64,000 nucleotides of DNA from Streptomyces sp. NBC_01551 (GCF_026339935.1 NZ_JAPEPX010000001.1:3839501-3903500), one strand, 5' to 3'; positions 25,784 through 34,451 are shown, numbered from the stretch's first letter. Notes: generated by a model not told the origin, from the sequence alone. Translations and numbers: made by a program.

Positions 25784-27507
25784 CGCTTCGCCGGCGTCGT
25801 GCCGACGACGACCCTGGCCCCGGCCGCGAGGGAGCCCTCCCGTACCGGGGTCACGGCCACGAAGCCGTCGCCGCTGGTGCCGGTACGGACCTCCACGCGG
25901 TGCTGCGCGCCGTCCGCGGCGCGGGCGGTGACGACGGTACGGCCGTCCGCGCCGGCGGAGAGCGCGGTGACGGGAACGACGAGGGCCGGCCCGTCGGTCG
26001 CGGCGGACTCCACGGTCAACCGCACGTCCTGCCCGGCGAACCCGGCGGGCAACGCCGCTTCGCTCCGCACGACCATCCGATACCCCATCTCACCGCCGCC
26101 GCCGGCACCACCCTGTGCACCCTGTGCACCCTGCGGGCCCTGCGCCGCCCGGCTGGACCGCTCCCCGGCCACGACCGCGACCTCCCCCCGGGTGTCCGTC
26201 CCGTCAAGCTCGGAGGAGATGACGACCGGCATCCCGGGCCGCAGCATCTGCCTCTTCTCGTCCTTGAGGTACGCCTCGACGACGAGCTCCCCGGCGGACA
26301 CGGTCAGCACCGGCCCGGACACGGTGACCCCGACCTGCGCGGCCACGCTCGCGACCCGAGCGGGAAACCCCCGGAGGAACACCACCTCACCGGCGGGCAA
26401 CATCGGCCCCTCCGCCGCCTCCACCGCCGCCAACGCCTCCCGAGCCTCCCCCAACGCCTCCCCGGCCCGCGTCACGCCCAAGTCCCCGGCAGACCCACTG
26501 CCCCCGCCGGGGGCAGGCCCCTTTGAACGGCCGACGTCGCCGGACTTCCCGGCGGAACCGGAGCCCCCGGCCGTGGCCGCGCCTCCGTCAGCGGTAGCGC
26601 CGCCTGGCCGCCCCCCGGCGGAGCCGGACTCCCCGGCGGCGGCCGGGGTCTTGCGGGTGCCGGGGGTCTGGCCGGCGGGCCAGGCTGCCCGCGCGGCGAA
26701 GTCGGCGTCTTCGTCCTTGGCCGAGCCTCCGCCCCCGGCCGCGCCCCCGGCAAGGCCGGAGCGTCCGGCCTTGGCCGCGCTTCCGGGCCCGACGGAGCCG
26801 TCGGCCGCGCTCCCGGCGGAGCCGGACACCCCGCCCGCAGCCGCACCCCCGGCGGAGCCGGTGGCCGAGCCGCCGACCGTGGCCGAACTTCCGGTAGCGG
26901 CAGCGCCCCCGGCGGAGCGGTCGGCGTCTTCCAGGGCCCATTCCGCCGATCTCACCGCCTCGCGGGCCTCCTTCAGGCGGGCCGGGCCGTCCGGGAAGGC
27001 GGGGGCGGGGGTGTAGCCGAGGGCGTCGTAGACGGCCGTGAGGGCCGACTTGGTGCCCGGGCCGAAGACGCCCTTCGGGTCCCGCCCCGTGCCGTGGCCC
27101 AGCTCGCGCAGCGCGGCCTGGACCTGGGCGACATCGTCGCCCGTGGCACCGGGCTTCAGGTCCCGGTACATCGGCACCGCACCGTGCAGCGCGAACACCG
27201 GCCGCCCCGAGACCTCCGCGAGCAGTCGCCCCGCCCCGACGGCGTCCCCCGCCTTCAGCGGCAGCTTCGTCACCACCCCCGGCGGGGCCACCGCCACGCT
27301 CTGGTCCGCGACCACCGTCCCCCGCATCACCACCGTCTCCGCGAGTACCCGCCGCTCCACCTCCGCGGTCAGCACCCCCTGCGCCGGCGGCCCGGTTTCC
27401 GCTGCCACCTGCGCCGGTGACTTCACCACCGCCGTCGCCAGCAGCCCCCCGACCGCCATCAGCGCGGCCCCGCCGGCGATCCCGAGTACGCCCCGCCGCC
27501 CCCTCAC
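25780..27507 (-). CDS. HlyD/MacA-like membrane-fusion protein with peptidoglycan-binding domain and long Gly/Ala/Ser insert
   Basis: A 575-residue membrane-anchored adaptor. The N-terminal helix (GIAGGAALMAVGGLLATAVV) precedes a lipoyl-like beta domain (VMRGTVVADQSVAVAPPG), a PG_binding_1-type module (GDDVAQVQAALRELGHGTGR) near residues 120-160, and a region where adaptors usually have a coiled-coil hairpin. That hairpin (AREAVRSAEWALEDADRS and GEALGEAREALAAVEAAEG) is interrupted by about 170 residues of low-complexity Gly/Ala/Ser/Thr (about 190-350). The C-terminal beta-barrel follows. The start is GTG 27507. It couples with the ATPase gene by a 4-base overlap. Confidence 0.82.
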   Translation of the reverse strand: MRGRRGVLGIAGGAALMAVGGLLATAVVKSPAQVAAETGPPAQGVLTAEVERRVLAETVVMRGTVVADQSVAVAPPGVVTKLPLKAGDAVGAGRLLAEVSGRPVFALHGAVPMYRDLKPGATGDDVAQVQAALRELGHGTGRDPKGVFGPGTKSALTAVYDALGYTPAPAFPDGPARLKEAREAVRSAEWALEDADRSAGGAAATGSSATVGGSATGSAGGAAAGGVSGSAGSAADGSVGPGSAAKAGRSGLAGGAAGGGGSAKDEDADFAARAAWPAGQTPGTRKTPAAAGESGSAGGRPGGATADGGAATAGGSGSAGKSGDVGRSKGPAPGGGSGSAGDLGVTRAGEALGEAREALAAVEAAEGPMLPAGEVVFLRGFPARVASVAAQVGVTVSGPVLTVSAGELVVEAYLKDEKRQMLRPGMPVVISSELDGTDTRGEVAVVAGERSSRAAQGPQGAQGAQGGAGGGGEMGYRMVVRSEAALPAGFAGQDVRLTVESAATDGPALVVPVTALSAGADGRTVVTARAADGAQHRVEVRTGTSGDGFVAVTPVREGSLAAGARVVVGTTPAKR

Positions 27508-27968
27508 CCCGTCACCTCTTCTCCGCCGGCCGGCACTTCCGCAGCGCGTCCACGTGCTCCCGCTTCAGCGCGGCCCACCGCTCGGCGGGCCGCCCGCGGA
27601 TCGACCTCACCCGTCACCGGGTCCGGATCCGGGTACCAGGAGACCCCCTCGGCCCGCAGGCACGTGGATTCCTTCCGCGCCGCCGCCAGCCGCCCCGCAC
27701 TCACCGGCTGCGGCGAAGGCACCGGCGGAACGAGCGGCTCACACGCTTTGTGCGCCTTTTCGTTCCACGGCTTCGACTTGTCCACCCGAGGTGCCCCGTA
27801 ATCGGTGTGGACGATCGCGACGCCCTCCTTCTTCAGGCAGTCGTAGTAGGCGATCTCGGCCGCCGTGGGCGGCGGACTGTCACTCGCCCGGGGTTCCTCT
27901 TCCCCGCCACATCCCGTCAGGGAAATACCCAGGACGAGCATCAGCGGAGCGAAATGGCATGCGCGCAC
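27504..27968 (-). CDS. Lipoprotein, first gene of the export operon, with apparent C-terminal frameshift
   Basis: The start, GTG 27968, follows AGGGA. A signal peptide with lipobox ISLTGC is followed by a Cys-bearing domain (YYDCLKKEGVAIVHTDYG; KACEPLVPP; TCLRAEGVSWYPDPDP). The annotated frame ends at 27504, but after about 27590 its codons lose the GC-rich third position. The +1-shifted frame has near-perfect codon bias there, reads RWAALKREHVDALRKC and stops at 27512, 4 bases before the adaptor start. I infer a one-base indel near 27586-27600, either a real lesion or an assembly error. The intended product is probably a membrane-anchored partner of the exporter. Confidence 0.6.
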   Translation of the reverse strand: MRACHFAPLMLVLGISLTGCGGEEEPRASDSPPPTAAEIAYYDCLKKEGVAIVHTDYGAPRVDKSKPWNEKAHKACEPLVPPVPSPQPVSAGRLAAARKESTCLRAEGVSWYPDPDPVTGEVDPRAARRAVGRAEAGARGRAAEVPAGGEEVTG

Positions 27969-28226
27969 GACGGTGATTCCCTTGCGGCGATAGAAGTGGA
28001 GTTCGCGCGTCCATGGAGGGGCGTCACGGGCGTGCGGCCAGATGGTAGGGAGAGCCGATCGCGTGCGGCAAGTCCCGTGCAAGCCAAGTCAGATGATTGT
28101 CCATCAGGCGGGAAAACGCCTGTTGCGGAACACGGGTGGACTGTTGAATCCCGGCCGGACGGAAAACCGCACGCGCGGCCCGCCAACCCCCGCACCGTAA
28201 TTCACCCGAAGAGTGAGGAACGCGTG

Positions 28227-28637
28227 ATGAACAAGGCAATCCGCAGGCTGGCGTCGGGCTGCATGGCCGTCGTCTCGGTAAGCGGCGTACTTCTGGGCAC
28301 GGCCGCTTCGTCATCGGCCATGGGCAAGGACGGCAATCTGGAAGTCGACGAGTTCGGCCTTTTCTACTACGCGGGCCGCTCTGGCTGTGTTTTCGACCTG
28401 TACGGCGAGGACCGGAACTTCAACGACGACACGTTCAAGGGTTCCTGCACGGGCTCCGGTTCCCTCGTGAACGACAACACCGAGTCCTACCGGAACCGGG
28501 ACGTCTACGCCTGGAAGGTGGCCACCGACAAGGACCTCGACGGCAACGTCGGGGAGATCCCCTCCAAGTACGAGGGGAACGCCTCGGCCACCTTCAAGAA
28601 CAAGATCAGCTCCTCCACCTACACGCTCCATCCCTGA
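28227..28637 (+). CDS. Small secreted protein of unknown function
   Basis: A 136-residue exported protein. The signal peptide (about residues 1-31) ends at ASSSA. The mature part of about 105 residues is rich in Asn, Asp, Gly and aromatic residues, with two cysteines in GCVFDLYGEDRNFNDDTFKG and SCTGSGS. Its beta-strand pattern resembles the small gamma-crystallin-like or peptidase-inhibitor-I36-like secreted proteins of Streptomyces, though I cannot confirm the family. ATG 28227 follows GAGGAA; the GTG one codon earlier is also possible. It is divergent from the export operon's lipoprotein. Confidence 0.7.
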   Translation: MNKAIRRLASGCMAVVSVSGVLLGTAASSSAMGKDGNLEVDEFGLFYYAGRSGCVFDLYGEDRNFNDDTFKGSCTGSGSLVNDNTESYRNRDVYAWKVATDKDLDGNVGEIPSKYEGNASATFKNKISSSTYTLHP

Positions 28638-28713
28638 TCCCTGACCCCTGACCCCTGTCCCCCGAGGCCCGCACCGCACCCCGTACGCCGCACCCCACGA
28701 AGGAGCCCGCGCG

Positions 28714-29709
28714 ATGCGCAACGCCCGCCCCCGGTCCGCCGTCCTGGCCGTCGCCCTGCCGACGGCGCTGACGGCCGCGCTCCTGGCCGGCTGCGCGGAC
28801 CCGGGAGGCGGCGGCGCGGCCGGGGGCGGCGAGCCGGAACTCGGCGCGGTCGAGCTCAACCCCGCCACCGCCTCGATCGCGCTGCCGATGGACGCGTACA
28901 CGGACACCGAGGCCGAGGCCGTCCGGATGGGCCGCGTCCAGGAGGGCCTGGTCTCCCGGTGCATGGCCCGGTACGGGTTCACGTACGAGGGCCCGCGGCC
29001 GGCCGCGGGCGCCACCGCCTCTGCCTCCGGGGACCGCCACAAGTACCTCTTCGGGCTGGCCGATCCGGCGTACGCGGCCGCCCACGGCTACGACAAGGGC
29101 GCGGGGGCGGGCGCGAACGGAGGAAACCGGGAGAAACCGCCTGCCCCGCAGCTGAGCGACAGCGCGTACGCCGTCCTGCACGGCGAACAGCGCGGCACCC
29201 AGGGCGGCGGGAGGGCTCCCGACGCCCCCAACGAGGAGGAGGCCGCCGGGACGGACAGCGGCATCGAGGTCGGCGGGCGGAAGGTGCCGCCCGGCGGCTG
29301 CGGGCGCGAGGCGTACCGCAAGCTCTACGCGCCGCGGAAGGACAGCGTGGACCTGCTGTTCGCCTTCGGGCTGGCCTCGGAGGCGCACGACCGCTCCAAG
29401 CGGGACTCGCGGGTCGTCGAGGTGCTCGCCAAGTGGTCGGCCTGCATGGACAAGTCGGGCTATCCCGGGATCAAGTCCCCGTACGACGTCGTCGACACGC
29501 TCGCCCTGGAGGACGACAAGGGCGGCGCCAAGGCGGTGGCGGCGGCCACGGCGGACGTCGCGTGCAAGCGCGAGGTGAACCTGGTCGGGGTCTGGGCCGC
29601 CGTCGAGAAGGCGTACCAGGAGCGGCTCGTGGACGAGCACGCGCAGACGCTGGCCCTCTACGAGAAGCAGCGCGACGCCCGCTTCGAACTGGCGGCGAGC
29701 CTCGGCTGA
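28714..29709 (+). CDS. Secreted lipoprotein of unknown function
   Basis: A 331-residue protein with a signal peptide and lipobox LAGC (Cys near residue 28), a Gly-rich spacer, then an alpha/beta-poor helical domain with conserved-looking Cys positions (VSRCMARYGFTYEG; GGCGREAYRKLY; KWSACMDKSGYPGIKSPYD; DVACKREVNLVGVW). The KWSACM-type segment resembles the C-terminus of the lipoprotein at 27.5-28.0 kb, which suggests distant relationship. AAGGAG precedes the ATG by 8 bases. Function unknown. A strong terminator follows. Confidence 0.72.
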   Translation: MRNARPRSAVLAVALPTALTAALLAGCADPGGGGAAGGGEPELGAVELNPATASIALPMDAYTDTEAEAVRMGRVQEGLVSRCMARYGFTYEGPRPAAGATASASGDRHKYLFGLADPAYAAAHGYDKGAGAGANGGNREKPPAPQLSDSAYAVLHGEQRGTQGGGRAPDAPNEEEAAGTDSGIEVGGRKVPPGGCGREAYRKLYAPRKDSVDLLFAFGLASEAHDRSKRDSRVVEVLAKWSACMDKSGYPGIKSPYDVVDTLALEDDKGGAKAVAAATADVACKREVNLVGVWAAVEKAYQERLVDEHAQTLALYEKQRDARFELAASLG

Positions 29710-29725
29710 GGGGCGCAAAAGACGC

Positions 29726-29772
29726 GGAAGGGCCGGTACTCCACCCCCGAGCGGGGGAGTACCGGCCCTTCC
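29726..29772. terminator. Bidirectional terminator between convergent genes
   Basis: GGAAGGGCCGGTACTCC and GGAGTACCGGCCCTTCC form a perfect 17-base-pair stem with a 13-base loop that can itself pair (CCCC with GGGG). It lies between the lipoprotein gene and the NlpC/P60 gene and can serve both. Confidence 0.9.
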
Positions 29773-29776
29773 GTAA

Positions 29777-29829
29777 GCCTAAGACGGCTCAGGCGCCTCA
29801 GACGGCAGACGCCTCAGACGGCTCAGAGG
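29777..29829. repeat. Direct repeats of CCTCAGACGGC / GACGGCTCAG
   Basis: Four interleaved copies of short units sharing CAGACGGC or GACGGCTCAG occupy the gap after the terminator and run into the stop region of the NlpC/P60 gene. They look like slippage products and no function is evident. Confidence 0.6.
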
Positions 29830-30683
29830 ACGCGCACGGCGCCCGTCGGCCGGTCGTAGCTCAGCGGACGCTCGACGATGCCCGTGCTGGGGTTCTGGGC
29901 GCCCACGAACTTGCCGCCGCCGACGTAGATGGCGACGTGGTACGCGCTGCCCTTGCTGCCCCAGTACAGGATGTCGCCCGGCTGGAGGGCGTTCAGCGAC
30001 ACGGAGGTGCCGGCCAGCGACTGCGACTGCGAGGTGCGGCTCAGCGAGATGCCGGCCTGGCGGTACGCGGCCTGGACGAGGCCGGAGCAGTCGTACGCGG
30101 AGGAGCCGGTGGCGCCCATGACGTACGCCTTGCCGATCTGGGCGCGCGCGAAGTTCACGATGGCCGCGGCGGAGCCGGTGGCCGGGGTGCTGGAGCCGGA
30201 GGTGCTCTTGGAGGGCGCGGAAGCCTTGCCGGAGTCCGAGTTCGACGCGGACGCGTTCGTCAGCGTGGAGCGGTCGGTGCTGCGGTTGGCGCGGTCGGCG
30301 GCCGCCTTGCGGTCGGCCTCGTCCTTCGCCTTCTTCTCGGCGTCGGCCTTCTTCTGGGCCTCTTCCTTGGCTTCCTTCGCCTCGGCGGCGGCTCCCGTAC
30401 GGGCGCTCTCCTCCTGGGCGTTCAGCTCGCCTTCCACGGCGGCCGCGCGGGTGTTCTCGGCGGCCGTGGTGACGGCGGAGGCGACGTCGGAAGCCAGGTC
30501 CATGTCGAGGACCGGCATTTCGAGCGTCGTCTCGGTCACGGGCTCGGCGGCGGGGGACGCGCTCGCCGTGCCGGCCATGGCCAGGGTGCTGAGGACGCCA
30601 CCGGCAACTCCGGCGCGGACCGCGAGCTTCGAGGCGCTACGGCGGGGCTTCCGGTGGCTGGGTATGTGAGCGGTGTGGGACAT
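29823..30683 (-). CDS. NlpC/P60 cell-wall endopeptidase with coiled-coil domain
   Basis: A 286-residue exported peptidoglycan hydrolase. A signal peptide (about 1-41) is followed by an Ala/Glu/Lys-rich coiled coil (about 80-135), a Ser/Thr-rich linker and a C-terminal NlpC/P60 domain. The catalytic Cys lies in YDCSGLVQAAYRQAG near residue 199 and the His in AYHVAIYVGGGKF near 248. It should cut stem peptides during growth, sporulation or germination. The frame is open to 30740, but ATG 30683 starts a proper signal peptide. It is divergent from nuoA across 747 bases holding a Crp-type site. The same order next to nuoA is known in S. coelicolor (SCO4561, from memory). Confidence 0.88.
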   Translation of the reverse strand: MSHTAHIPSHRKPRRSASKLAVRAGVAGGVLSTLAMAGTASASPAAEPVTETTLEMPVLDMDLASDVASAVTTAAENTRAAAVEGELNAQEESARTGAAAEAKEAKEEAQKKADAEKKAKDEADRKAAADRANRSTDRSTLTNASASNSDSGKASAPSKSTSGSSTPATGSAAAIVNFARAQIGKAYVMGATGSSAYDCSGLVQAAYRQAGISLSRTSQSQSLAGTSVSLNALQPGDILYWGSKGSAYHVAIYVGGGKFVGAQNPSTGIVERPLSYDRPTGAVRVL

Positions 30684-30922
30684 GAGAACAACCGCTATCA
30701 GGGGGTTGCGGTCCGCTTCAAGAAACGTGGTCTGCGCCACAGTTGTGCCAGAAGAGGTTTAACCGGGCGCGTCGCGCGTCTTATTGACGGCCTAACGGAC
30801 GAATCGGACAGCGCCCCGCAAGCCTGTGATCATGGGGTTTCAGTAATAAGTCCGAATTGATCTGGCGCCTACCATTCCTCGGTACCGGTGGCCAAGCCCG
30901 CTTTCGGCGGCTCGGATTCCGC

Positions 30923-30936
30923 GTGACGCAGGTCAC
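30923..30936. promoter_or_regulatory. Crp-type operator GTGACGCAGGTCAC
   Basis: The dyad GTGAC-GCAG-GTCAC fits both the general CRP pattern (TGTGA-N6-TCACA, 9 of 10 with the flanks) and the S. coelicolor Crp motif as I recall it (GTG-N6-G-N-CAC). It lies 240 bases upstream of the NlpC/P60 start. Streptomyces Crp acts in germination and development, where wall hydrolases are needed, so a link is plausible but untested. Confidence 0.55.
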
Positions 30937-31217
30937 AAGAACGTCACGTCGTGTGGACGCTGTGGGCAGGCCGTGACTCCCCTGTGACGGCGCCTTCGGG
31001 CTCGTGAACGGATGCACACCCTCCGTGCACGCCCCGTCGCGTCCACTTCCGTACCCGAGAGCTCCCTCGACCGGGCGACGCGGATCCCTTTACCGCGACC
31101 TCCTCCCTGTCGCAAATTTGCTTGCATGGGACATGTTTGATAGTGCGATCACGCGTCTACCTGCGGTAACGCCGCCCAATGTCACCTTTGGTGATCATGT
31201 GGATGCTTCGCGTGCGT

Positions 31218-31302
31218 AGATCACCACTCATCTGACTTCATGATCGTTCGTCAGGTGGTGGAGATCACAAACTCGTTGTTGTTACCCGTGTCGCAGATCA
31301 CA
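31218..31302. promoter_or_regulatory. Three AGATCAC direct repeats spaced 44 and 33 bases
   Basis: AGATCAC begins at 31218, 31262 and 31295; the last two extend to AGATCACA. The spacings of 44 and 33 bases are multiples of 11, so all copies face the same side of the helix. An inverted copy (GGTGATC) lies at about 31190. This suggests binding of an activator or a nucleoid protein upstream of the nuo promoter. Confidence 0.45.
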
Positions 31303-31314
31303 GACCAGCAGGCA

Positions 31315-31320
31315 TAAGAT
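31315..31320 (+). promoter_or_regulatory. Candidate nuo promoter -10 box TAAGAT
   Basis: TAAGAT lies 16 bases upstream of the Rex-type site, so transcription would start near 31327 and the operator would cover the initial transcribed region, a repressing position. No clear -35 hexamer is visible, which would fit a dependence on the upstream repeats. An alternative promoter is TTGCTT at 31118 with TAGTGC at 31141 (17-base spacer). Confidence 0.4.
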
Positions 31321-31335
31321 GCGCACCAGTCCGGC

Positions 31336-31353
31336 TTGTGAACTGCCTCACAT
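31336..31353. promoter_or_regulatory. Rex operator (ROP) of the nuo operon
   Basis: TTGTGAA-CTGC-CTCACAT matches the Rex consensus TTGTGAA-N4-TTCACAA at 12 of 14 defined positions and lies 78 bases before the nuoA start. Rex is the NADH/NAD+ sensing repressor of Streptomyces, and nuo is an established Rex target in S. coelicolor. High NADH would release Rex and raise complex I synthesis. Confidence 0.82.
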
Positions 31354-31430
31354 GTACAAGATCCGAGGCGGCGCACTCGGCGCCGGCACAGCGGTCCATC
31401 GGTCAAGGACGACTGGAAGGAGCGAGGAGC

Positions 31431-31790
31431 GTGAATGCGTACGCGCCCATCCTCGTGCTCGGCGCCCTCGGCGCAGGGTTTGCGATCTTCTCCGTGGTCA
31501 TGGCCACGCTGATCGGCCCGAAACGGTACAACCGGGCAAAGCTCGAAGCGTACGAGTGCGGCATCGAGCCCACACCGGTGCCGGCCGGCGGCGGTCGCTT
31601 CCCCATCAAGTACTACCTGACGGCGATGCTCTTCATCGTCTTCGACATCGAGGTTGTCTTCCTCTACCCCTGGGCCGTCACCTTCGACTCCCTGGGGATC
31701 TTCGGGCTCGTCGAGATGCTGCTCTTCGTGCTCACCGTCTTCGTCGCCTACGCCTACGTGTGGCGCCGCGGCGGCCTGGAATGGGACTGA
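31431..31790 (+). CDS. nuoA: NADH-quinone oxidoreductase subunit A
   Basis: A 119-residue subunit of the membrane arm of complex I with three helices: [39 protein letters not shown] and [20 protein letters not shown]. It has the family hallmarks YECGIEP, with the conserved Cys of the loop near the quinone site, and [11 protein letters not shown]. The open frame extends to 31338, but GTG 31431 is the true start because GGAGCGAGGAG lies just upstream and the protein then has family length. First gene of the 14-gene nuo operon. Confidence 0.97.
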   Translation: MNAYAPILVLGALGAGFAIFSVVMATLIGPKRYNRAKLEAYECGIEPTPVPAGGGRFPIKYYLTAMLFIVFDIEVVFLYPWAVTFDSLGIFGLVEMLLFVLTVFVAYAYVWRRGGLEWD

Positions 31791-31804
31791 GGGGCTGAAT
31801 TTCC

Positions 31805-32359
31805 ATGGGACTGGAAGAGAAGCTGCCGAGCGGCTTTCTGCTGACCACCGTCGAACAGGCCGCGGGCTGGGTGCGCAAGTCATCCGTCTTCCCGGCCACC
31901 TTCGGCCTCGCGTGCTGCGCCATCGAGATGATGACCACCGGAGCGGGCCGGTACGACCTGGCCCGCTTCGGCATGGAGGTCTTCCGCGGCTCCCCGCGCC
32001 AGGCCGATCTGATGATCGTGGCCGGCCGGGTCAGCCAGAAGATGGCGCCCGTGCTGCGGCAGGTGTACGACCAGATGCCCGCTCCCAAGTGGGTCATCTC
32101 CATGGGCGTTTGCGCCTCTTCAGGCGGAATGTTCAACAACTACGCGATTGTCCAGGGCGTCGACCACATCGTCCCCGTGGACATCTACCTGCCCGGCTGC
32201 CCGCCCCGCCCCGAGATGCTGTTGGACGCGATCCTCAAGCTCCACCAGAAGATCCAGGGCTCGAAGCTCGGAGTGAACCGGGAAGAGGCGGCGCGCGAGG
32301 CGGAGGAGGCGGCCCTCAAGGCCCTCCCCACCATCGAGATGAAGGGGTTGCTCCGGTGA
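31805..32359 (+). CDS. nuoB: NADH-quinone oxidoreductase subunit B (cluster N2)
   Basis: A 184-residue peripheral-arm subunit that binds the terminal [4Fe-4S] cluster N2, which passes electrons to menaquinone. The ligand cysteines are the tandem pair in LACCAIEMM, one in [11 protein letters not shown] and one in [11 protein letters not shown]. The C-terminus carries a Glu/Ala-rich helix ([16 protein letters not shown]) longer than in E. coli. Its stop overlaps the nuoC GTG by 4 bases. Confidence 0.98.
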   Translation: MGLEEKLPSGFLLTTVEQAAGWVRKSSVFPATFGLACCAIEMMTTGAGRYDLARFGMEVFRGSPRQADLMIVAGRVSQKMAPVLRQVYDQMPAPKWVISMGVCASSGGMFNNYAIVQGVDHIVPVDIYLPGCPPRPEMLLDAILKLHQKIQGSKLGVNREEAAREAEEAALKALPTIEMKGLLR

Positions 32360-33111
32360 GCGACGACCCGGCCGTCGAGAACGGCAACGCCCAGAACGGC
32401 GACGCGGCGCAGAACGGCAATAACGTGCCTGCGCCGAGGGGGTTCGCCGGCCCCGAGGTGATCGGCGTCCGCAAGGGCATGTTCGGCGCCCGCGGCGGCG
32501 GTGACACCAGCGGCTACGGCGGCCTCGTCCGCACCGTGGCCCTGCCGGGCGCGAGCCACCGCCCGTACGGCTCGTACTTCGACGAGGTCGCCGACGAGCT
32601 CGAAGGCGCCCTGGAGGAACAGGGCCTCGTCCCCGAGAACGCCATCGAGAAGACGGTCGTCGACCGCGGCGAGCTCACCTTCCACATCGCCCGCGAGCAC
32701 CTCGTCAAGGTGGCCTCCACCCTGCGCGACGACCCGGCCCTGCGCTTCGAGCTCTGCACCGGCGTATCCGGCGTGCACTTCCCCGGCGACAAGGGCCGCG
32801 AGCTGCACGCCGTCTACCACCTGCGCTCGATCACGCACGGCCGGGTGGTGCGGCTGGAGGTGTCGGCGCCGGACGGCGACCCGCACGTCCCCTCGCTCGT
32901 CTCCGTCTACCCGACCAACGACTGGCACGAGCGCGAGACGTACGACTTCTTCGGCCTGGTCTTCGACGGGCACCCGGCCCTCACCCGGATCATGATGCCG
33001 GACGACTGGCAGGGCTTCCCGCAGCGCAAGGACTACCCGCTCGGCGGCATTCCCGTCGAGTACAAGGGCGCCCAGATCCCGGCTCCCGACCAGCGGAGGT
33101 CGTACAGCTGA
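32356..33111 (+). CDS. nuoC: NADH-quinone oxidoreductase subunit C
   Basis: A 251-residue peripheral subunit separate from NuoD, unlike the E. coli NuoCD fusion. The N-terminal 55 residues are a low-complexity Asn/Gly/Ala extension ([15 protein letters not shown]). The conserved 30-kDa signature follows: [21 protein letters not shown], then [20 protein letters not shown]. The GTG 32356 start overlaps nuoB's stop, and its TGA shares one base with nuoD's ATG. It contacts NuoB and NuoD around the quinone cavity. Confidence 0.97.
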   Translation: MSDDPAVENGNAQNGDAAQNGNNVPAPRGFAGPEVIGVRKGMFGARGGGDTSGYGGLVRTVALPGASHRPYGSYFDEVADELEGALEEQGLVPENAIEKTVVDRGELTFHIAREHLVKVASTLRDDPALRFELCTGVSGVHFPGDKGRELHAVYHLRSITHGRVVRLEVSAPDGDPHVPSLVSVYPTNDWHERETYDFFGLVFDGHPALTRIMMPDDWQGFPQRKDYPLGGIPVEYKGAQIPAPDQRRSYS

Positions 33112-34451
33112 TGTCCACGTCAAACCACGCCTCCTCGAACGCCGCCTCCTCCCGCGAGACGACCGAGGGCACCGTCTACACCGTCACCGGTGGCGACTGG
33201 GACGAGATCGTCCAGTCGGCGGCCCGGGCGGACGACGAGCGGATCGTCGTCAACATGGGTCCGCAGCACCCGTCCACCCACGGAGTGCTCCGCCTGATCC
33301 TGGAGATCGACGGCGAGACGGTCACCGAGGCCCGCTGCGGAATCGGCTACCTGCACACCGGCATCGAGAAGAACCTCGAATTCCGGAACTGGACGCAGGG
33401 CACCACCTTCGTGACGCGCATGGACTACCTGACGCCGTTCTTCAACGAGACGGCGTACTGCCTCGGCGTCGAGAAGCTGCTCGGCATCACCGACCAGATC
33501 CCGGACCGCGCCACCGTCATCCGCGTCCTGCTGATGGAGCTCAACCGGCTCTCCTCCCACCTGGTGTGCATCGCCACCGGCGGCATGGAGCTGGGCGCGA
33601 CCACGATCATGATCTACGGCTTCCGCGACCGCGAGCTGATCCTCGACATCTTCGAGCTGATCACCGGGCTGCGCATGAACCACGCGTTCGTCCGCCCCGG
33701 CGGCCTCGCCCAGGACCTGCCGCCGGGCGCCGTCGACCAGCTGCGCGACTTCGTGAAGACCATGAAGAAGAACCTGCCGGAGTACGACAAGCTCGCCACG
33801 GGCAACCCCATCTTCAAGGCCCGCATGCAGGACGTCGGCTACCTCGACCTCACCGGCTGCATGGCGCTCGGCGCCACCGGCCCGATCCTGCGCTCGGCCG
33901 GCCTGCCGCACGACCTGCGCAAGTCGGACCCGTACTGCGGCTACGAGACCTACGAGTTCGACGTGCCGACCACCGAGAGCTGCGACTCCTACGGGCGGTT
34001 CCTGATCCGCCTGGAGGAGATGCGCCAGTCGCTCCGGATCGTCGAACAGTGCCTGGAGCGGCTGGAGCCGGGCCCGGTCATGGTCGCCGACAAGAAGATC
34101 GCCTGGCCCGCGCAGCTCGCGATGGGCCCGGACGGCCTCGGCAACTCCCTCGACCACATCAGGAACATCATGGGCACCTCCATGGAGGCCCTCATCCACC
34201 ACTTCAAGCTGGTGACCGAGGGCTTCCGGGTACCGGCCGGCCAGGCCTACGCGGCCGTCGAGTCCCCCAAGGGCGAACTCGGCGTCCACGTCGTCTCCGA
34301 CGGCGGCACCCGCCCCTACCGGGTCCACTTTCGCGACCCGTCCTTCACCAACCTGCAGGCCATGGCCGCGATGTGCGAGGGCGGCCAGGTCGCCGACGTC
34401 ATCGTCGCCGTCGCCTCCATCGACCCCGTGATGGGAGGCGTCGACCGATGA
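33111..34451 (+). CDS. nuoD: NADH-quinone oxidoreductase subunit D
   Basis: A 446-residue 49-kDa-type subunit that forms the quinone-binding pocket with NuoB. Family motifs are [20 protein letters not shown] near residue 45, [14 protein letters not shown], the pocket loop around [13 protein letters not shown] and the C-terminal [20 protein letters not shown]. Relationship to the [NiFe]-hydrogenase large subunit is family knowledge; the metal ligands are absent as expected. Overlaps nuoC by 1 base and nuoE by 4. Confidence 0.98.
   Translation: MSTSNHASSNAASSRETTEGTVYTVTGGDWDEIVQSAARADDERIVVNMGPQHPSTHGVLRLILEIDGETVTEARCGIGYLHTGIEKNLEFRNWTQGTTFVTRMDYLTPFFNETAYCLGVEKLLGITDQIPDRATVIRVLLMELNRLSSHLVCIATGGMELGATTIMIYGFRDRELILDIFELITGLRMNHAFVRPGGLAQDLPPGAVDQLRDFVKTMKKNLPEYDKLATGNPIFKARMQDVGYLDLTGCMALGATGPILRSAGLPHDLRKSDPYCGYETYEFDVPTTESCDSYGRFLIRLEEMRQSLRIVEQCLERLEPGPVMVADKKIAWPAQLAMGPDGLGNSLDHIRNIMGTSMEALIHHFKLVTEGFRVPAGQAYAAVESPKGELGVHVVSDGGTRPYRVHFRDPSFTNLQAMAAMCEGGQVADVIVAVASIDPVMGGVDR

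Larger units (their letters stand above)
30684..31430. other. 747-base intergenic regulatory region between NlpC/P60 gene and nuoA
   Basis: No gene is supported here: open frames have poor third-position GC and no ribosome site. The region is AT-richer than its neighbours, especially 31110-31330. It holds a Crp-type palindrome, spaced AGATCAC repeats, candidate promoters (TTGCTT at 31118 with TAGTGC at 31141; TAAGAT at 31315) and a Rex-type operator, each listed separately. Close to the NlpC/P60 start, ACCGC and GCGGT (30690-30712) can form a hairpin over the translation start region. Confidence 0.7.

Noticed and set aside
30684..31430. ydaO-type cyclic di-AMP riboswitch upstream of the NlpC/P60 gene
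   Set aside because: Several Streptomyces wall-hydrolase genes have one, but the conserved blocks are not visible here on the minus strand.
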